Positions 23,901 to 35,700 are shown, counted from the first letter of the stretch. The stretch: DNA of 64,000 nucleotides from Sympetrum striolatum (GCA_947579665.1 OX388341.1:5084001-5148000), one strand, 5' to 3'. The notes: a model not told the origin generated them from the sequence alone. Program-made: numbers and translations.

Positions 23901-26900
23901 CAGTCTATAATAATCCAATGGATTCTGCATCTTCAGAGGGTTGATTGGAAGCTATCATGGGATAATACATCACCATGGCATATTTTGCATTTGTTCTGCC
24001 GTATTCTAACTATTTCACAGCTAACTAATTTAAATATTGTACATCCTCCAAAGAAGTAAGCAAAAGGAATAATCTCTAAGGCATGACATCTCTAATGACA
24101 TGCAATTTTCAGTTGTGCAACTACATGATTGCCCAATTGTCATTATTTATAGTAACGTATTTGTTTATGATTGGTTGACCAATGAGTTGGAGTAGCACTC
24201 AGTTTGAGGAAAAACACCAACTATTTAATCGGGCAACTAAACAGTAGCATGTGAGTGCAGTCTTAAGGCACCCCCTGCTACACGCCAAAAGGCAACTTGC
24301 AGGGTTCTTACGTAGATAACCCATCACTTGATAGTCACTCAGGCAATAAAACAGTTGCACAACTAAAAATTGCATGTCAGTAAGTAGCCTAGTTGAGATA
24401 ATAATTTACATTTTAGAAAGTAGGGAATCATGACAATTTACATAGCTAATTACATACTTGATTTACTTATCTATTTAAAAAATAACCCCCATAAGTCAAG
24501 TATCTATTCACACAATATACCTTTCTCCAAATCTATTGACTTAACACAACTCACTGAAACTGCCTCAACAATACTGATATTAAAAAAATATTACAAACAC
24601 AGCTAATACTACTAAAGAATAATATGACAAAGCTGTCTTCAATTACATAAAATGTAATAAATGAAATAAAGTTATTCGAGTCTTAATTTAAACATTTTTT
24701 ATTGAATTTTATTTATTACTGTTCTCTGAATTAACTTTGTGGGCCAATAGTGTCTTTTTTACTTTCTCCATATACGTAGTATAGAGAAAGTATTGTTTTC
24801 ATGAAAAAAATCGACTTTGAGATTTCAACGGAAATACAAGTTTTGGGGTCCCTAGAACACGTTTTGACCATTTTCAGAATGATGTCTGTGTGTGTATGCA
24901 TGTGTGTCTGTGCTTGTGGGCGCTCTAACTTAAAAACTATTAGTCGTTTCAATACCAAACTTCATATATAGCACTGTGGTTGGTGCTGTCAGAGTTGATA
25001 AGTTTTTGGAGTAAATCGGTTAACCGGAAGTAGAGCTTTATTCTTCGAAGCAAATTTCCAGTTTTGAAAATATCTCCATTAATATGATATTTAGGTATAT
25101 ACTATTATTTATAAAATTTTTAGAAAATTTAATTTACTATAACTTTTGTATTAAACATATTTTTGTATCACTGATTGCTTAGGAGTTATTCGAGAAATAC
25201 TGATTAACCGGAAGTTGCTGATTATGTATATACTTTGTGGGCGCTCTGGGTGCTGGGACGAAAAGCTAATTTCATCGTTTTTCATCGAATATGTCCCGAA
25301 AAACATTATTTATAATATTTGTGACGTAAAAGATAATATGATATAAATTAATCACTTATCTTCCAAGTTTAGATTGAATATAGAGTTCGAAAATACTGTC
25401 GTAGATAAATATATACATCTTATATATGGAGAAAGTCATGTGCTGGCCACATCAGATGTTTTCAAATTGAAAATGATTTCATAAATAAAATATCGAGAGC
25501 TGTATTACCTTTACTTGCATGATCTTTCCTGAGCAACATCTTAATAATCCATTTCCATAGATTTCTTCAGCTTTTAACAATGAATCAACCTCTTCTGCAG
25601 CAATAATCAGTGATTCATTTTGTTTCTTTAAAAGCTCTTCTAATTTCAAGTCCATCTCTGTTTTCTCATTTGAACTTTGGTCAAGGACATCCTCAAATGT
25701 TGAGAGATTCTTTCGATACAAGAACTCAGACTGAGATCCTTCCAAACCATCTAATATGGAATCCACATACATACCTTCTGCCTGTTCAAATATATTCACA
25801 TTTTTGCATCACAATAATTAACATAAAAACAGAAGAAGAAAAATTTCTATATACAAACTCTCTCTGTCACTAAGCATTTTTACCAAATTTTAAAACTTGA
25901 ACAACCAATATGAACAATAAATAATTTTAGATTTCATTGATTAAGTAATATATATGAATATGAATTTACTTTGATTTCCCTGATAAATTAAATAATTAAA
26001 ATTTATCTGTCTAAGAATAAAAAAAACCCTTGGTATAAGAAATTGTGTTTGAAAGAGAATGATAAGATGTGTACTAGTAAGAGGTACAAAACTGCTACTA
26101 AAACAAACTATCTTTTGTTTAAATATACACACACATATATATATACATAGCGAACTGGTAATAGAATAGCATGGTGAATCCTTCCTTCATCTCCCAAACA
26201 TTATTAAAATTAATGCAGATGATACAAACACCACCCATTGGGATAAATCAAAAGCGTACTTCATATTTTCCACAAATTTATTTAGAAACCATGGTTTACA
26301 CCATAACTTGATCTATCATGACCCCTCTCCTTTCCCTCCCTTCAATACTGCTGAGCACACTATAAATTGTCTCATTTTAAGATACACCTGAAGATGACGG
26401 TCATGGACGAAACCGGTCGTTTCTAAATAAATTTAAGGAAAATACGAAGTGCGCTTTTGGTTTATATTTAGATGGCGTTCCACTATAATAGAACACCTTG
26501 AGTTTACCCATTAGGATGTCTACAAGGTATTGCCACCATGAAGGAAAAATCAAGCAGCAATTAGCAGATTACAACTGTCATGAGGAGAGATGATAAACTG
26601 CTGGAGCAATTGAACGGATCAAATGAGATAAATAGGGATGGAATCAGACACATCTTAGTCAGAGGATGGAGAGAAAATCATGCTGAAGAAAGGCCATTTA
26701 TTCTATTCGAGGGGTATAAAGGAAGTTTCGGAGGCACTGTTTCAATGTGTATGCATCAAGAAATGGAAAGAGAATGTGGTGTGTCTGACAGAATACGTTC
26801 TGATCATCCAATTCCACCAACAGCAGGAAGAAGGGCAGAGGAAAATGAATACCACTCTCTCATAATTAACATATTACAGGAGGAAGCCATTGCAGGTGAT

Positions 26901-29052
26901 TTAAAACTCACAGTCAGCCGGAAGCTGATGATACTGTAACAGGACAATTAAAACTGGGCTGGAGAAATGCAAGATGTCAGCACTTGGTAGTTTGCAGAAT
27001 GGACCACTATCCACTAGACAAATGTACCTCATGACATGCCTCTCAGATATTGATCATTGTTTGTTCATACGCTACCATGTCCTATATCATCATACTGAGT
27101 TACAATTTTCTACTTCGGAAGTGCATCAAATAAAAATCTATATCTGACTACAATTTATTCCTTATGGTAGAATTTAGATCAACTGGTATTGAACCTAAGA
27201 CCATTGCTGGAGATATCTTTGAACATTTCATAATGGAAATGTCAAATAAACAATATGCAGAATTTCATTCCTACATTTATTTATGAAGTGTCAAATATAT
27301 TCATTATGGGAGAATTTTTAAAACACCAAATCCAAGATCAATTTGGTGAAGGATCTCTATGTTTCAATATAGCATCCACAGCTTGCATCCATATACCAGG
27401 TGAGAGCTGTCTATCTCTTCCGAAACTGTTTCATTAGCGATATTAAAGATCATCCCAATGCATTCCTCATTGGTTGTCTTTCCCATACATTCCCTATGGA
27501 GCAATTATTTGAGGAAGCATTGAGCGTTAAAGGAATCCTGGTACTGAAACCAGAATGGACTTGGAAATATTGGAGAGCTTTTATAAGACATAATCTCAGC
27601 ATCTATCTACATTATACTATATCTTTCCTTTTGGTACAGTGTTATAAAGAAAATTTTAAATTATTGCCATAATGTACTCTTTATGAGAAAAAAATTGCCT
27701 CAACCTGGTGTCAGAACCAAAGGACTGATGGAATGAAGATGACATTAAGTACTTATGAAGCTAATGAGATCTGAATTAATTTCTTCGAGTATTAATTGAT
27801 TATTTTAAATTTTAATTATCATCACTCGTTGCTCAACTAAACAATGAATGAACAAAAATGTTTCTTTTCTCTCTTATGAGCTACCTTTTTATGCCAATTT
27901 CGAGAAAACGATTGTGAAGAATATGCTAAGAGAAATTAATTTTACATCTTCCTATGTTTTTATTTAACAATTGAATTTAAATATTGCGATTCAAACTGAG
28001 AAATGATTACGGATATTAAAAGACTATAGAAGTACCAAATACTTTTTGTAGGAGAAAAAGTAGATTGGGTGTCAGTTAACTCTTTCAACAGAGTGATCAA
28101 GTAATGAATAAATAGGCCCAGAAAAGAGAACTGCTTCTGAGAAAATTGTACTTATCTATTAACTATATTCTAAGATTTAGAAATACATCTTAAAACCAAA
28201 CTTTTACTAGACTACTTTATCTTAAGGATGACACGACCCAGGTTTCGTAGCGTTGCTACATCTTAAGGTGACAAAACAGGATATCTTACAAATATGACTG
28301 CCAATTATAACAGCAAATAGGAAGAAAAAGGGGATGCATTGGCAGCAGGCAAGGTGAAGGAGGAAAAAAGACAAATTAACTTTAAATTATAAGAAATATA
28401 AACCATGAGTTAATCATGAGAAATTGATTTCTGAAAGTACATTCTTAGATAAGAGTATTAATAACTGGCCATGCTTGTTTAATTAACACTAATACAGGAA
28501 TTTTTACTGATAACATAAATAAGCAAAAATAAAAATAACCAGATTAAATCGAGTTTAATAAAACGACGAAAAATTGTCACTTTTCCTCCATGAAGTTGTT
28601 TTATTCTACATTGCCAATGTTTACCTCACCTTCTTTCTCTTGTAATACTCGTGCAACTTTTTTTGCAATAAAATATTCTTCAGCATTAGCTGCTTCCTTT
28701 CCCCAATAAGATTCCGGCAGTATTCAATAACATCCAATTTATTCCGTGGTCGAGAAAGATTTGCAACGAATAATTCTTTATTCGAATTCATGGTATGAGA
28801 ATACCTAGCATCTTCAGGGTTAGCTGGTTGTTTCCCCATCTCTTCGGATGGAGCCTCTCTTAAATCTTTGAAGGATTCAGCACTAGTAAGCATTGCATTG
28901 TCCGATTGAGAGATTGCCACAGATTTAAGGTTTTCGTTGCCAACTTCTGCACTCGTTTCTTTCCTTAGCTCCTCTTCCACGTAATTATTTTTAAAATTTA
29001 GTCCAGTAAAACAGTCTATCATTTTGGTTTTCGTATCTTGCTCTGGTTCCAT
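14932..29052 (-). CDS. CCDC96/CFAP184-like coiled-coil protein (DUF4201 family)
   Basis: The gene has five coding exons on the minus strand: 28630-29052 (ATG at 29052), 25509-25781, 23214-23564, 16799-16978 and 14932-15183 (stop). All introns are phase 0 with GT/AG ends, giving 492 residues. The first about 100 residues are polar and low in motifs. RKQLMLKNILLQKKLHEYYK begins a charged helical region at about 118-137. From about 250 the protein is a long coiled coil with GKGLSLINYEVLLIDKL, KIEERNAALDYFNGKI and, in exon 4, KILRHKAGLLVNPPLLRDFD. This order is typical of DUF4201 proteins (CCDC96 and CCDC113); the GLL-LLRDF stretch fits CCDC96 better. Family members sit on axonemal microtubules between radial spoke and N-DRC and act in cilia or flagella, so in an insect sperm or sensory cilia are the likely sites (inference). 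The fourth and third introns are 1.6 and 6.2 kb and contain a hAT element. Confidence 0.85.
16468..16668 (-). CDS. Unassigned 66-aa open frame inside a CCDC96-like intron
   Basis: An ATG-started frame on the same strand as the host gene, between its last two exons. The product begins MAISKSRILFGHPPTSASLT and ends VICDLFDQEDPQQ. Its composition (basic and hydrophobic N-terminal half, prolines, two Cys, one Trp, acidic end) looks more protein-like than the AT-driven frames around it, but I do not recognise a family. It could be a small nested gene, a retrocopy fragment or chance. No polyadenylation signal or transposon edge was identified next to it. Confidence 0.25.
   Translation of the reverse strand: MAISKSRILFGHPPTSASLTLVGIILRKFNIRDLPTLRAKLRPLPAKICWEADVICDLFDQEDPQQ
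16979..18112. other. Intron sequence of the CCDC96-like gene, no further feature
   Basis: AT-rich intron DNA upstream (on the minus strand) of exon 4, ending at the 8-bp target duplication of the hAT element at 18113-18120. I found no motif-bearing open frame, terminal repeat or RNA-like structure. Confidence 0.5.
18352..18911. mobile_element. Composite MITE with CCCCTACACACG ends
   Basis: The left end is CCCCTACACACGTTCCAACC and the right end reads GGTCGGAACGTGTGTAGGGG, an exact inverted repeat of 20 bp. The similarity continues inward, with GGGACCAACACCGTC on the left and GACGGTGTTGGTCCC on the right. A third terminus (GACGTGTGTAGGGG, about 18693-18706) lies inside, so two elements appear to be fused or nested. 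It interrupts hAT copy 1: the second hAT copy has different sequence at this point. The interior has no transposase. Confidence 0.7.
20224..20620 (-). mobile_element. Retroposon 3' end with (TAA)n tail
   Basis: A run of about seven TAA units (20225-20246) is followed by ATCGTCTTTATTTGGGCGAG. This looks like the 3' end of a non-LTR retroposon in the minus orientation. hAT copy 2 lacks it: the flanking hAT text (CTGATATAAATGATGTTTTG before, and a GGGCGCGCCAATGTGG-like segment after) is nearly continuous there. No protein remnant was recognised in the 400 bp. Confidence 0.45.
21118..22641. other. AT-rich intron sequence, no gene recognised
   Basis: Intron DNA of the CCDC96-like gene between hAT copy 1 and the foldback at 22642. 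It is strongly AT-rich, with no motif-bearing frame and no terminal repeats visible by eye. Confidence 0.45.
22642..22716. repeat. Foldback (hairpin) repeat
   Basis: TGGGTGGGAAA is followed by AACAAAATTCCACTGTTT, a short loop (GACAGTT), then AAACAGTGGAATTTTGTT and TTTCCCACCCA. The arms are exact inverted copies apart from a few bases between the two blocks. The structure would fold into a hairpin of about 30 base pairs. It could be a minimal MITE or an inverted duplication; no target duplication was identified. Confidence 0.75.
22815..23078. mobile_element. hAT MITE with perfect 8-bp target duplication
   Basis: ATCATTAT stands at 22815-22822 and at 23071-23078, bounding a 248-bp element. The ends are CAGGGACGGATCTAG on the left and CAGGGACGGATCCAG when the right end is read inward. 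Runs of G and C just inside form a strong subterminal palindrome. No coding capacity remains. It lies just downstream of CCDC96-like exon 3, in the intron. Confidence 0.9.
24759..25438. repeat. Interspersed repeat with ACTTTCTCCATATA ends
   Basis: The left end ACTTTCTCCATATA is followed at once by its near-inverse (TATAGAGAAAGTA). The right end is TATATATGGAGAAAGT. The interior has a TG-rich stretch (GTGTGTGTATGCATGTGTGT), and GGGCGCTCT occurs twice (24920-24928 and 25240-25248). Terminal inverted repeats without coding sequence suggest a non-autonomous DNA element. The superfamily is not clear. Confidence 0.5.
26240..26480 (+). repeat. Inverted-repeat element carrying a hammerhead-like core
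   Basis: About 50 bp at 26240-26293 (with AAAGCGTACTTCATATTTTCC and AATTTATTTAGAAACC) recur inverted at 26419-26475 (TTTCTAAATAAATTT and GGAAAATACGAAGTGCGCTTTT). The spacer of about 125 bp ends in the hammerhead-like core at 26388-26418. The arms are the right length and position to act as stem I of a type I hammerhead. Penelope-like elements are known to carry such ribozymes in their pseudo-LTRs. Confidence 0.65.
26388..26418 (+). ncRNA. Hammerhead-ribozyme-like core 1 (degenerate stem II)
   Basis: The core has CTGAAGA (consensus CUGANGA) at 26388-26394 and GAAA at 26409-26412. ACCGGTC follows, so stem III would be the self-complementary ACCGGT with cleavage expected after C 26418. The segment between the two boxes pairs only weakly, so activity is doubtful. 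The layout matches the type I hammerheads of Penelope-like elements. Confidence 0.5.
26530..27700 (+). other. Unassigned sequence with short frames, probably transposon-derived
   Basis: Directly after the hammerhead foldback, in the first intron (on the minus strand) of the CCDC96-like gene. Plus-strand frames at 26580-26939 (GWRENHAEERPFILFEGYKG) and 27400-27672 (DHPNAFLIGCLSHTFPMEQL) look protein-like but match no family that I recognise. There are no clear splice sites linking them. They may be remains of a mobile element or, less likely, of a host gene. Confidence 0.3.
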
Positions 29053-29788
29053 ATCACTAACTAATCTAACGTAGAGACAGATGTAGAGAATGAAGTCATC
29101 ACGAAGGAATGTAGTCCTTAGAAAAACATCGCACGCTTGTTTAGCTAGCAGACGAAGTAATTCTCAAATAACATCTTCTTCTCGTCGGTTTCGAGCCTTT
29201 GGGATTTCCAAGACAACAATGTTCTAAATATTCGTGATGTTATCCATCATAATGTTCTTAGTTATGGGCTTTACTTAGGGTTTTTTCAGCTCTGAAAAGC
29301 TTACTTTCCTCTTAAGATTTGATTCATAGCAACGGTTGCTACGTTCACAAGCATGATCTATGAAAGTTATTTAAAATGAGAAACAGATTCCACTAAAATT
29401 TACTTCACAGGTATCTATTTTCATCCAATATCTCGTTGGTTAATCGATATCCTTTATTATAAATGCTGAAGGATCTAAAGTAAATAACTATGCAATTTTG
29501 ATTTTTTCTAATCCTTCTCTAAAACGAGCATCACAAGTGCCATAATGAAAGGCAATTTTGGAAATGTAATAGGAAATTGCAATTAAAGCTATGCATTGGA
29601 GCATTTTATGATGCTTACATAAGATACAGTCTAGTTGTCGAATACAATATAATTTAAGCAATTAAAGGTATATAAATACAAACAGTCAATTGGCGGGAAT
29701 CATTTCTATTGGATGAGAATCAGTTTACAACGAGGTGTTAGCCGATAGGACGTTCGCGAGGAGCTAGTCGTCTTGGAGTTGTAACAAC
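29053..29788. promoter_or_regulatory. Shared head-to-head promoter region of the CCDC96-like gene and TK1
   Basis: The ATG codons of the minus-strand coiled-coil gene (29052) and the plus-strand TK1 (29789) are 736 bp apart and point away from each other. Both promoters and 5' UTRs must lie here unless an upstream non-coding exon exists. ATTGGCGGGAATCATTTCTA near 29690-29709 contains TTGGCGGGAA, a good E2F-like site, which is fitting for an S-phase gene such as TK1; this link is inference. A nearby ATTGGATGAG is a possible CCAAT box on the other strand. Confidence 0.6.
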
Positions 29789-32700
29789 ATGTCATCGACA
29801 CAGAAGGGATACATCGCAAACGATGCAGATAAGGGGCAGATACAGGTAATACACCACATAGAATAATTTAAATTGGCTCACGCTTGGAAACATCTCCGCT
29901 GTTTTATATTTTGACGTGAAATATACGGGTGATAACGATAGGTGGCGCCACATGGCTTGTACAAAGTTTGAGAGTGTAGGGAATGGTAGGGAAACGTAGG
30001 TAATGAGTGTTATTAGGAGGGACTTTCCGTGTTACATAACGTGATTACCCTCTGCGGTTCTTGTTATCAATACTTCTTCGTTTGTTTATCGAAGGGAATC
30101 ATGGAATGCAATTACGATGAGGATTTAAACGACAATCCTTTTTTTAAATCTTTGCAGAATGAGAATTTAGAATTATTTAGGAAATCTACCATCGAAGGAT
30201 GGGTTATATGTGTTCCCAGAGCCGGTTCTCTTCCTTCTTATGCGTTAAGCCACGAAGAATTTTTCAGTCACATACTTATACCGAGTGATGAATTGCCCGA
30301 GAGTCATTTCAGAACGCTGAATGATAAGGAAGTAACCGTATGTAACAGAATCGTTACCGTTGAAAGTGAAACCTCGAAGCCTATCACCTCTCGCGTGCTT
30401 TTTGAAGAGACTTATTACACCGATGATTTATTGAAGTGTCGGCTTTTATGTGTTGAACATCCGCTTGAGAGACTAAGTATAGGAGAGAGCGAAACGGAGA
30501 TATTAACAGTTCGAACGCTTCGTGATTGTATCGATTTGATTTGGACCAAAAGTTCAGGCGGTAGAGAGGTTTTGGAAAAGATGGATGAGGCCATAAAATG
30601 TTTCCTTGAAATAAATTCGGACTTGGAGAGTAAACCTTTGCAAGATTTAAGGTTATTGGTTAAAGGATTATATAAGAACTGCACAGCTATAGCTTTGAGC
30701 GACCCTCAGCTCCGTTCGTTGACGTACGTGGATAGAAGGTTACTTGACGGTGTTAGAATCGCTGCAGAAACGTACGTTTTGCATGGAGTTCACTCGCAGC
30801 TGCTTAGAGGAGTCACCTTTGCCACATCCGCGGAAGATGCTCGACTTAACAAAACTGCTCGTAACTTATCGGAGTTACAGCTGAGAGATCTTGGTGTGGC
30901 TCGACCTGATTTACTTGGCTCAATTCCTCTAGCCAGAAGAGAGCTTGCACGCATCGAAGGGTATGGAACCGTGCTTGGAAAGATAGGCTGCCTTCGACGC
31001 ACCGTCGCTGCAATTGGTAGTGGACGTGAAGGTGATTATGGCGGAGGATCAGTCGTCGCAGCCGATGATTTGTTACCGGTATTGGTGTTTCTGGTGATTA
31101 AAACCGGTCTTCCTAACTGGATGGCTCAGCTTATGTTTCTGAGGAATTTTTCTTTCGCTAGCGAGTCGATTACTTCTTCGCAAGCAGACGAAAGCTCTTT
31201 CCTCATAACTTCACTGGAGGCAGCGATCGAGCATGTCAAATCGGGGGTTTTGCTTGGAGCGCCGGAACCTGAAGCACTTCAGCGAGATTGTTGCAACGAC
31301 GAGGATAAAGATTTCGATGACGATAGCATCGAATCCCCCTCTGGGTCTACCAATGGATCTGGAAGTTACAGAGATATGCTGATGGCATTTTTTGAGCAGG
31401 TGAGACTAGGAAATGTGGAGAAAGTTGAGATGATGCTGGATGGCAAAACGGAGGTAGGTAGTCACCCAGAAGAGACTGCGAAAGCAGATGACGAGGAGAT
31501 CATTCACAAGCTCTGTCATCCTCTTTGCTCTTGCGACAAGTGTGAGAAGTTGATGATCGAGCACCATTCTTCGTTCGTCAACTCCAAAGCACTTCCAACG
31601 ATTTATTCGGTGGATGGGAGGGGACGTACGGCGCTGCACCTCGCATGTCGCTACGGGCGAACCGTCCTTGTGGACATTCTTCTTCGCCGCGGTGCCAACC
31701 CAGATGCCGCCGATGCCAGAGGAGCCACTCCATTGCACAACGCAGCAGCACGTGGACAGCAAGCCGCATTGCTGTTGCTTCTGCTGCAAGGCAAAGCTAA
31801 CGTGGGTGCAGAGGACGGTTCAGGGAACACCCCTTTGCACCTGTCAGCCGATGGGGGTCACGAAGGATGTGCTAAAGCATTATTGTACTATTCCGAACAT
31901 TCCAGCGGCGCTGCCGTAGCGAGAGGAGTCGCGCGAACAGCAAATTCAACTGGTGACACTCCTCTGCACCTCGCGGCTCGCTGGGGTTACGAAAGCATCG
32001 TTTCCCTATTGCTGGAACACGGAGCAAGGCCGGATGCTCAAAATGCTCGCCGCCTGACTCCAATAGATGTGGCTCACAATCCTCAGGTGTCAAGTCTCTT
32101 GCTTAAATCTTCTCCTCCTGGAGACTGGCCCTCCCCCGTTGGCACCGTTCTCAAATCTCCCATTCGCACGCCATCCGAAGCGGGCCTCTTGGACTTCCAA
32201 GACACCAGCCCCGGGAGGAAAGTTAAGGACGGACGCAAGTCCGGTATTAGACCAGATTCGACAGAGGACATGCGAAGGGTGGAGAAATTATTACGAGCAG
32301 TGGTCCACGGAGACGTGCGTTTGGCATGTTACTATCTGGGTCTCGATGGCCACTTTGCGAATGCCGCGACCCGTGATAAGAGTACGGAAGGAGTGGCTGG
32401 AGGTGCGGTGAGGTGGCCACGAAGACTTTGCCATCCGCTATGCACGTGCGAGTCCTGCCGGAGGCTAATGGAAGGGACCTCTTCCGGAGATGATTCGAAA
32501 AGCAGTCATTTGGATTTGGACGTGTGCGATGCGGATGGCATCACGGCGCTGCACGCGGCGGCTGCACATGGACGCATCGAAATGGTTAAAGTTTTGGCGA
32601 GTGCGGGAGCCTCTCTAGATCTGAGGACTCGGTCCAGAGCGTCGACGCCTCTTCACCTCGCGTGTCGCCGCGGCCGACTCGGCGTGGCCCGTGTTCTTCT

Positions 32701-35700
32701 CGATGCCGGTGCGGATGTTTGTGCCGCCGATGCTGCGGGAGACACGCCTTTGCACCATTGTTGTCGTCTTGCGGGCGATGGGGGAAACATGGGTGCTGCT
32801 TCAATGGCGGAGCTGTTGCTGCTATATAATCCTCGATTGGACATTCACAATGCTGAAGGGAAGACGCCCCTCGATGTTGCTGAGGAAAAACTTTCTCTTC
32901 GTCTCGTCAAGTTACTCCGAGGCAAATTGGTCAAAGTCACTTGAGTCATCTACGGACAATGTTTTGAATCTCAAATCTGTTTCTTATTCATCTCTTCAAC
33001 ATTCTTAAAATTATGATGATGGTAGATATGCATCTTATTTTCTCGCAGTTTACAGTCGAAAATGATTTTGGTAATCCAAATTTTGCATGATTTCTATAAA
33101 GAAAACTACATTATCATTCACTTTCAGCATATTAATCATTGACTCTAGCCATTGGTGATTATTAAAATTGATATCGTTATGTAAAAATGTAGCCAGTGCA
33201 GATTATCAAATACTAAAGAAAAATTGTGAAGTACCACTTAGACTTATGGCTACAATTTTTTCATCAGCTTGCCTTGTTAAACATATTAAACTCTGTTAAT
33301 GCTATTTGGATACTCTATATACTGGATGGGTGGATGTTAAGTCTGGTGAGTACTTTTATATAATAGGATCTTTCAGCAAAGCATGACAATCTGTACGAAC
33401 ACATTATTAATAATTAACTTTTCAGGTGATATTTGGCCCAATGTTTTCTGGAAAATCAACAGAGTTGATCCGTCGACTGAAGCGATTCCAAATTGCTCGG
33501 AGGCAGTGCCTTGTCGTGAAATATGCTCGAGATGATCGGTACGATTCTACCAGCATAGCCACACACGACAAAGAACTACTGCCGGCCATTTGCTGTGTTG
33601 AACTCATGCCACTGTCACAGAAGGCATTGGCATATGATGTTGTTGGCATCGACGAAGGACAGTTCGTAAGTGAATTTGATTTCATCTTCAAGCAAAGTTG
33701 TCTTTCAATGAAATCATTATTTGACATTTTTCTTAAATGACTTGAATTTACCCAATATTCCAGTTAAAGCTGTTGATTATTGTGAGTCAAGTAGAACTTT
33801 GCTTCCATTAACATTTTTTTTTTCAAAAGCAATCTCTCTATTATCAAATGATTACCATTTTAGTAATTATTGATATCGCATTCGTCTTTGCCAAATTTTT
33901 GTCCAAAATTTCCATTTCTTTCTCTATCTCACGTATGAGTAAACCTAAGGTTTTTTTCAATTGTTGTTGGATTTTATTATGACAAATTCAGTGGATTAAG
34001 TTCAATTATTACTTGCAGATCTCTCTAAATGAATATTAATGAGTAACCAAGGCTAAAAGAGGCATGATATAACATGACTGCCCTTAAAATTACAGAGACA
34101 TAGGCAAAATCCTGACTATTTTTGCAAGCTTCAAATTTTGGGTCGTAGTTGATTTTTATCAAAAGGTATTTTAAATATTTCATCGCTTCAAACTGTAGAA
34201 AAATAGATTGCTTTCTTTGGTCTATATTAATCTTATGTAATATTATGTATTGTGCTGATTATAACCCTGAATCTGTCCATATCTAAACCCACCACCTCTC
34301 TGTAGACATTCAGCCATGTATTTATCTCTGCTGTCTTTCCCAATATCATCAAGTGGTTGCATATATTCTTTACGAATTACTTCTGCCATTGTTTCGTACA
34401 TTACATCATCTAAGAGTGAGATTGGATTCCCTTACTACAAACCTAACAGCTAATACTCCTCCATATATATATATTTCCTCTCTCTTGCAGTATGATTGCA
34501 ATCGCAACTCTTTCCGAATGTTTCCCACTAATGCTGTGATTCTCTCATGCACCACATTGGTTTGCCCTATTTCTGAATATGCTCCAATGGTTTGGAACCC
34601 CTGCCATAAAACTGAAATCGATTCTGTCGAGAGAGTTCAAAAGAGACTTGTTAATTGGGTGTGCAATGCTATTGGAATGAATTACCAAGGAAAAGACTTT
34701 AAATAATTGCAAACACTTAGGAATCCAGCCACTGTGGGTGAGACGCAAAGTTCATGAAAGTTCTCCATTGGGTTAATTTTGACACTTGTTCTTTGATTGG
34801 TTTTTCTGTACCCTCTCAGGGATCACAAAACACCTGTTTTGCTCTTCTTTAGGAAAGATGTTCACCAGTTTTCTCGTGTACCTGGGACTAGTAGGTTCGT
34901 TAACGAACTATCCAACATTATGGACTTCTTCTGCGATTCCTTAAACACAAAGAGAAATGCATACTCAATATTTGCCTCTAATTCTGCACCATGATCCTCC
35001 AATTTGGCTCTTATATTGTTCTGTATTATGCATCTTTTTAATCTGCATGTTTTATTTAATTACTATGTATATTGTTTCCTCTTTTTATCTTCTGTGCTTT
35101 TATATTTTATTGCAACTCATCTAATTGCAGCAACCTGTCTGATGTAATACATTATTACGCCAAGTTCATCGAGTTTTATCAGCGTTAAAGCGTTCTATCA
35201 TTTATATTATCGGTCATATTCATTTTTAAGTTAGTTTGTATTAATGAATTGGTTGATATATTATCATCAATGTTGTTCTAAAACTGGTGAACCATTATTT
35301 ATCCAATTTTCGAAGATAGTAATCATTTAACATCATAAACTGTGAAAGTGATGATTAATTCCAGGTTCCCATTCAGTAGCTCAGTGCAGAAATCTTGGCA
35401 AGTTTAGAAATTAGTTTTTTTTCAGTCAGTTGTTTTTAAATCAATGTTTTACTGTGAATCTGTAATCCTTAACCAGTATTGAAATGGCTCCCTGTAAAAA
35501 TATTTATTCAAATGTTTTAGTTTCCAGATGTTGTGGAATTCTGCGAAAGGATGGCTAATTTAGGAAAGATAGTGATTGTTGCAGCGCTGGATGGAACCTA
35601 TTTACGGAGTGGATTTGGAGACATCCTAAGATTAGTTCCCCTTGCTGAGAGTGTGGTGAAGCTGCATGCAGTGTGCATGATTTGCTTTAACAGTGCGTCC

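Noticed and set aside
30029..30100. Extension of the ANKRD27-like frame upstream of the ATG (begins at a GTG codon)
   Set aside because: It would need a non-ATG start, and the peptide ([16 protein letters not shown]) has no counterpart in the family. The ATG at 30101 gives the conserved YDEDL-NPF start.
31406..32844. Several open frames of 60-127 codons on the other strand and frames of the ANKRD27-like gene
   Set aside because: They are shadows of a G/C-richer coding exon; the true frame has continuous family motifs.
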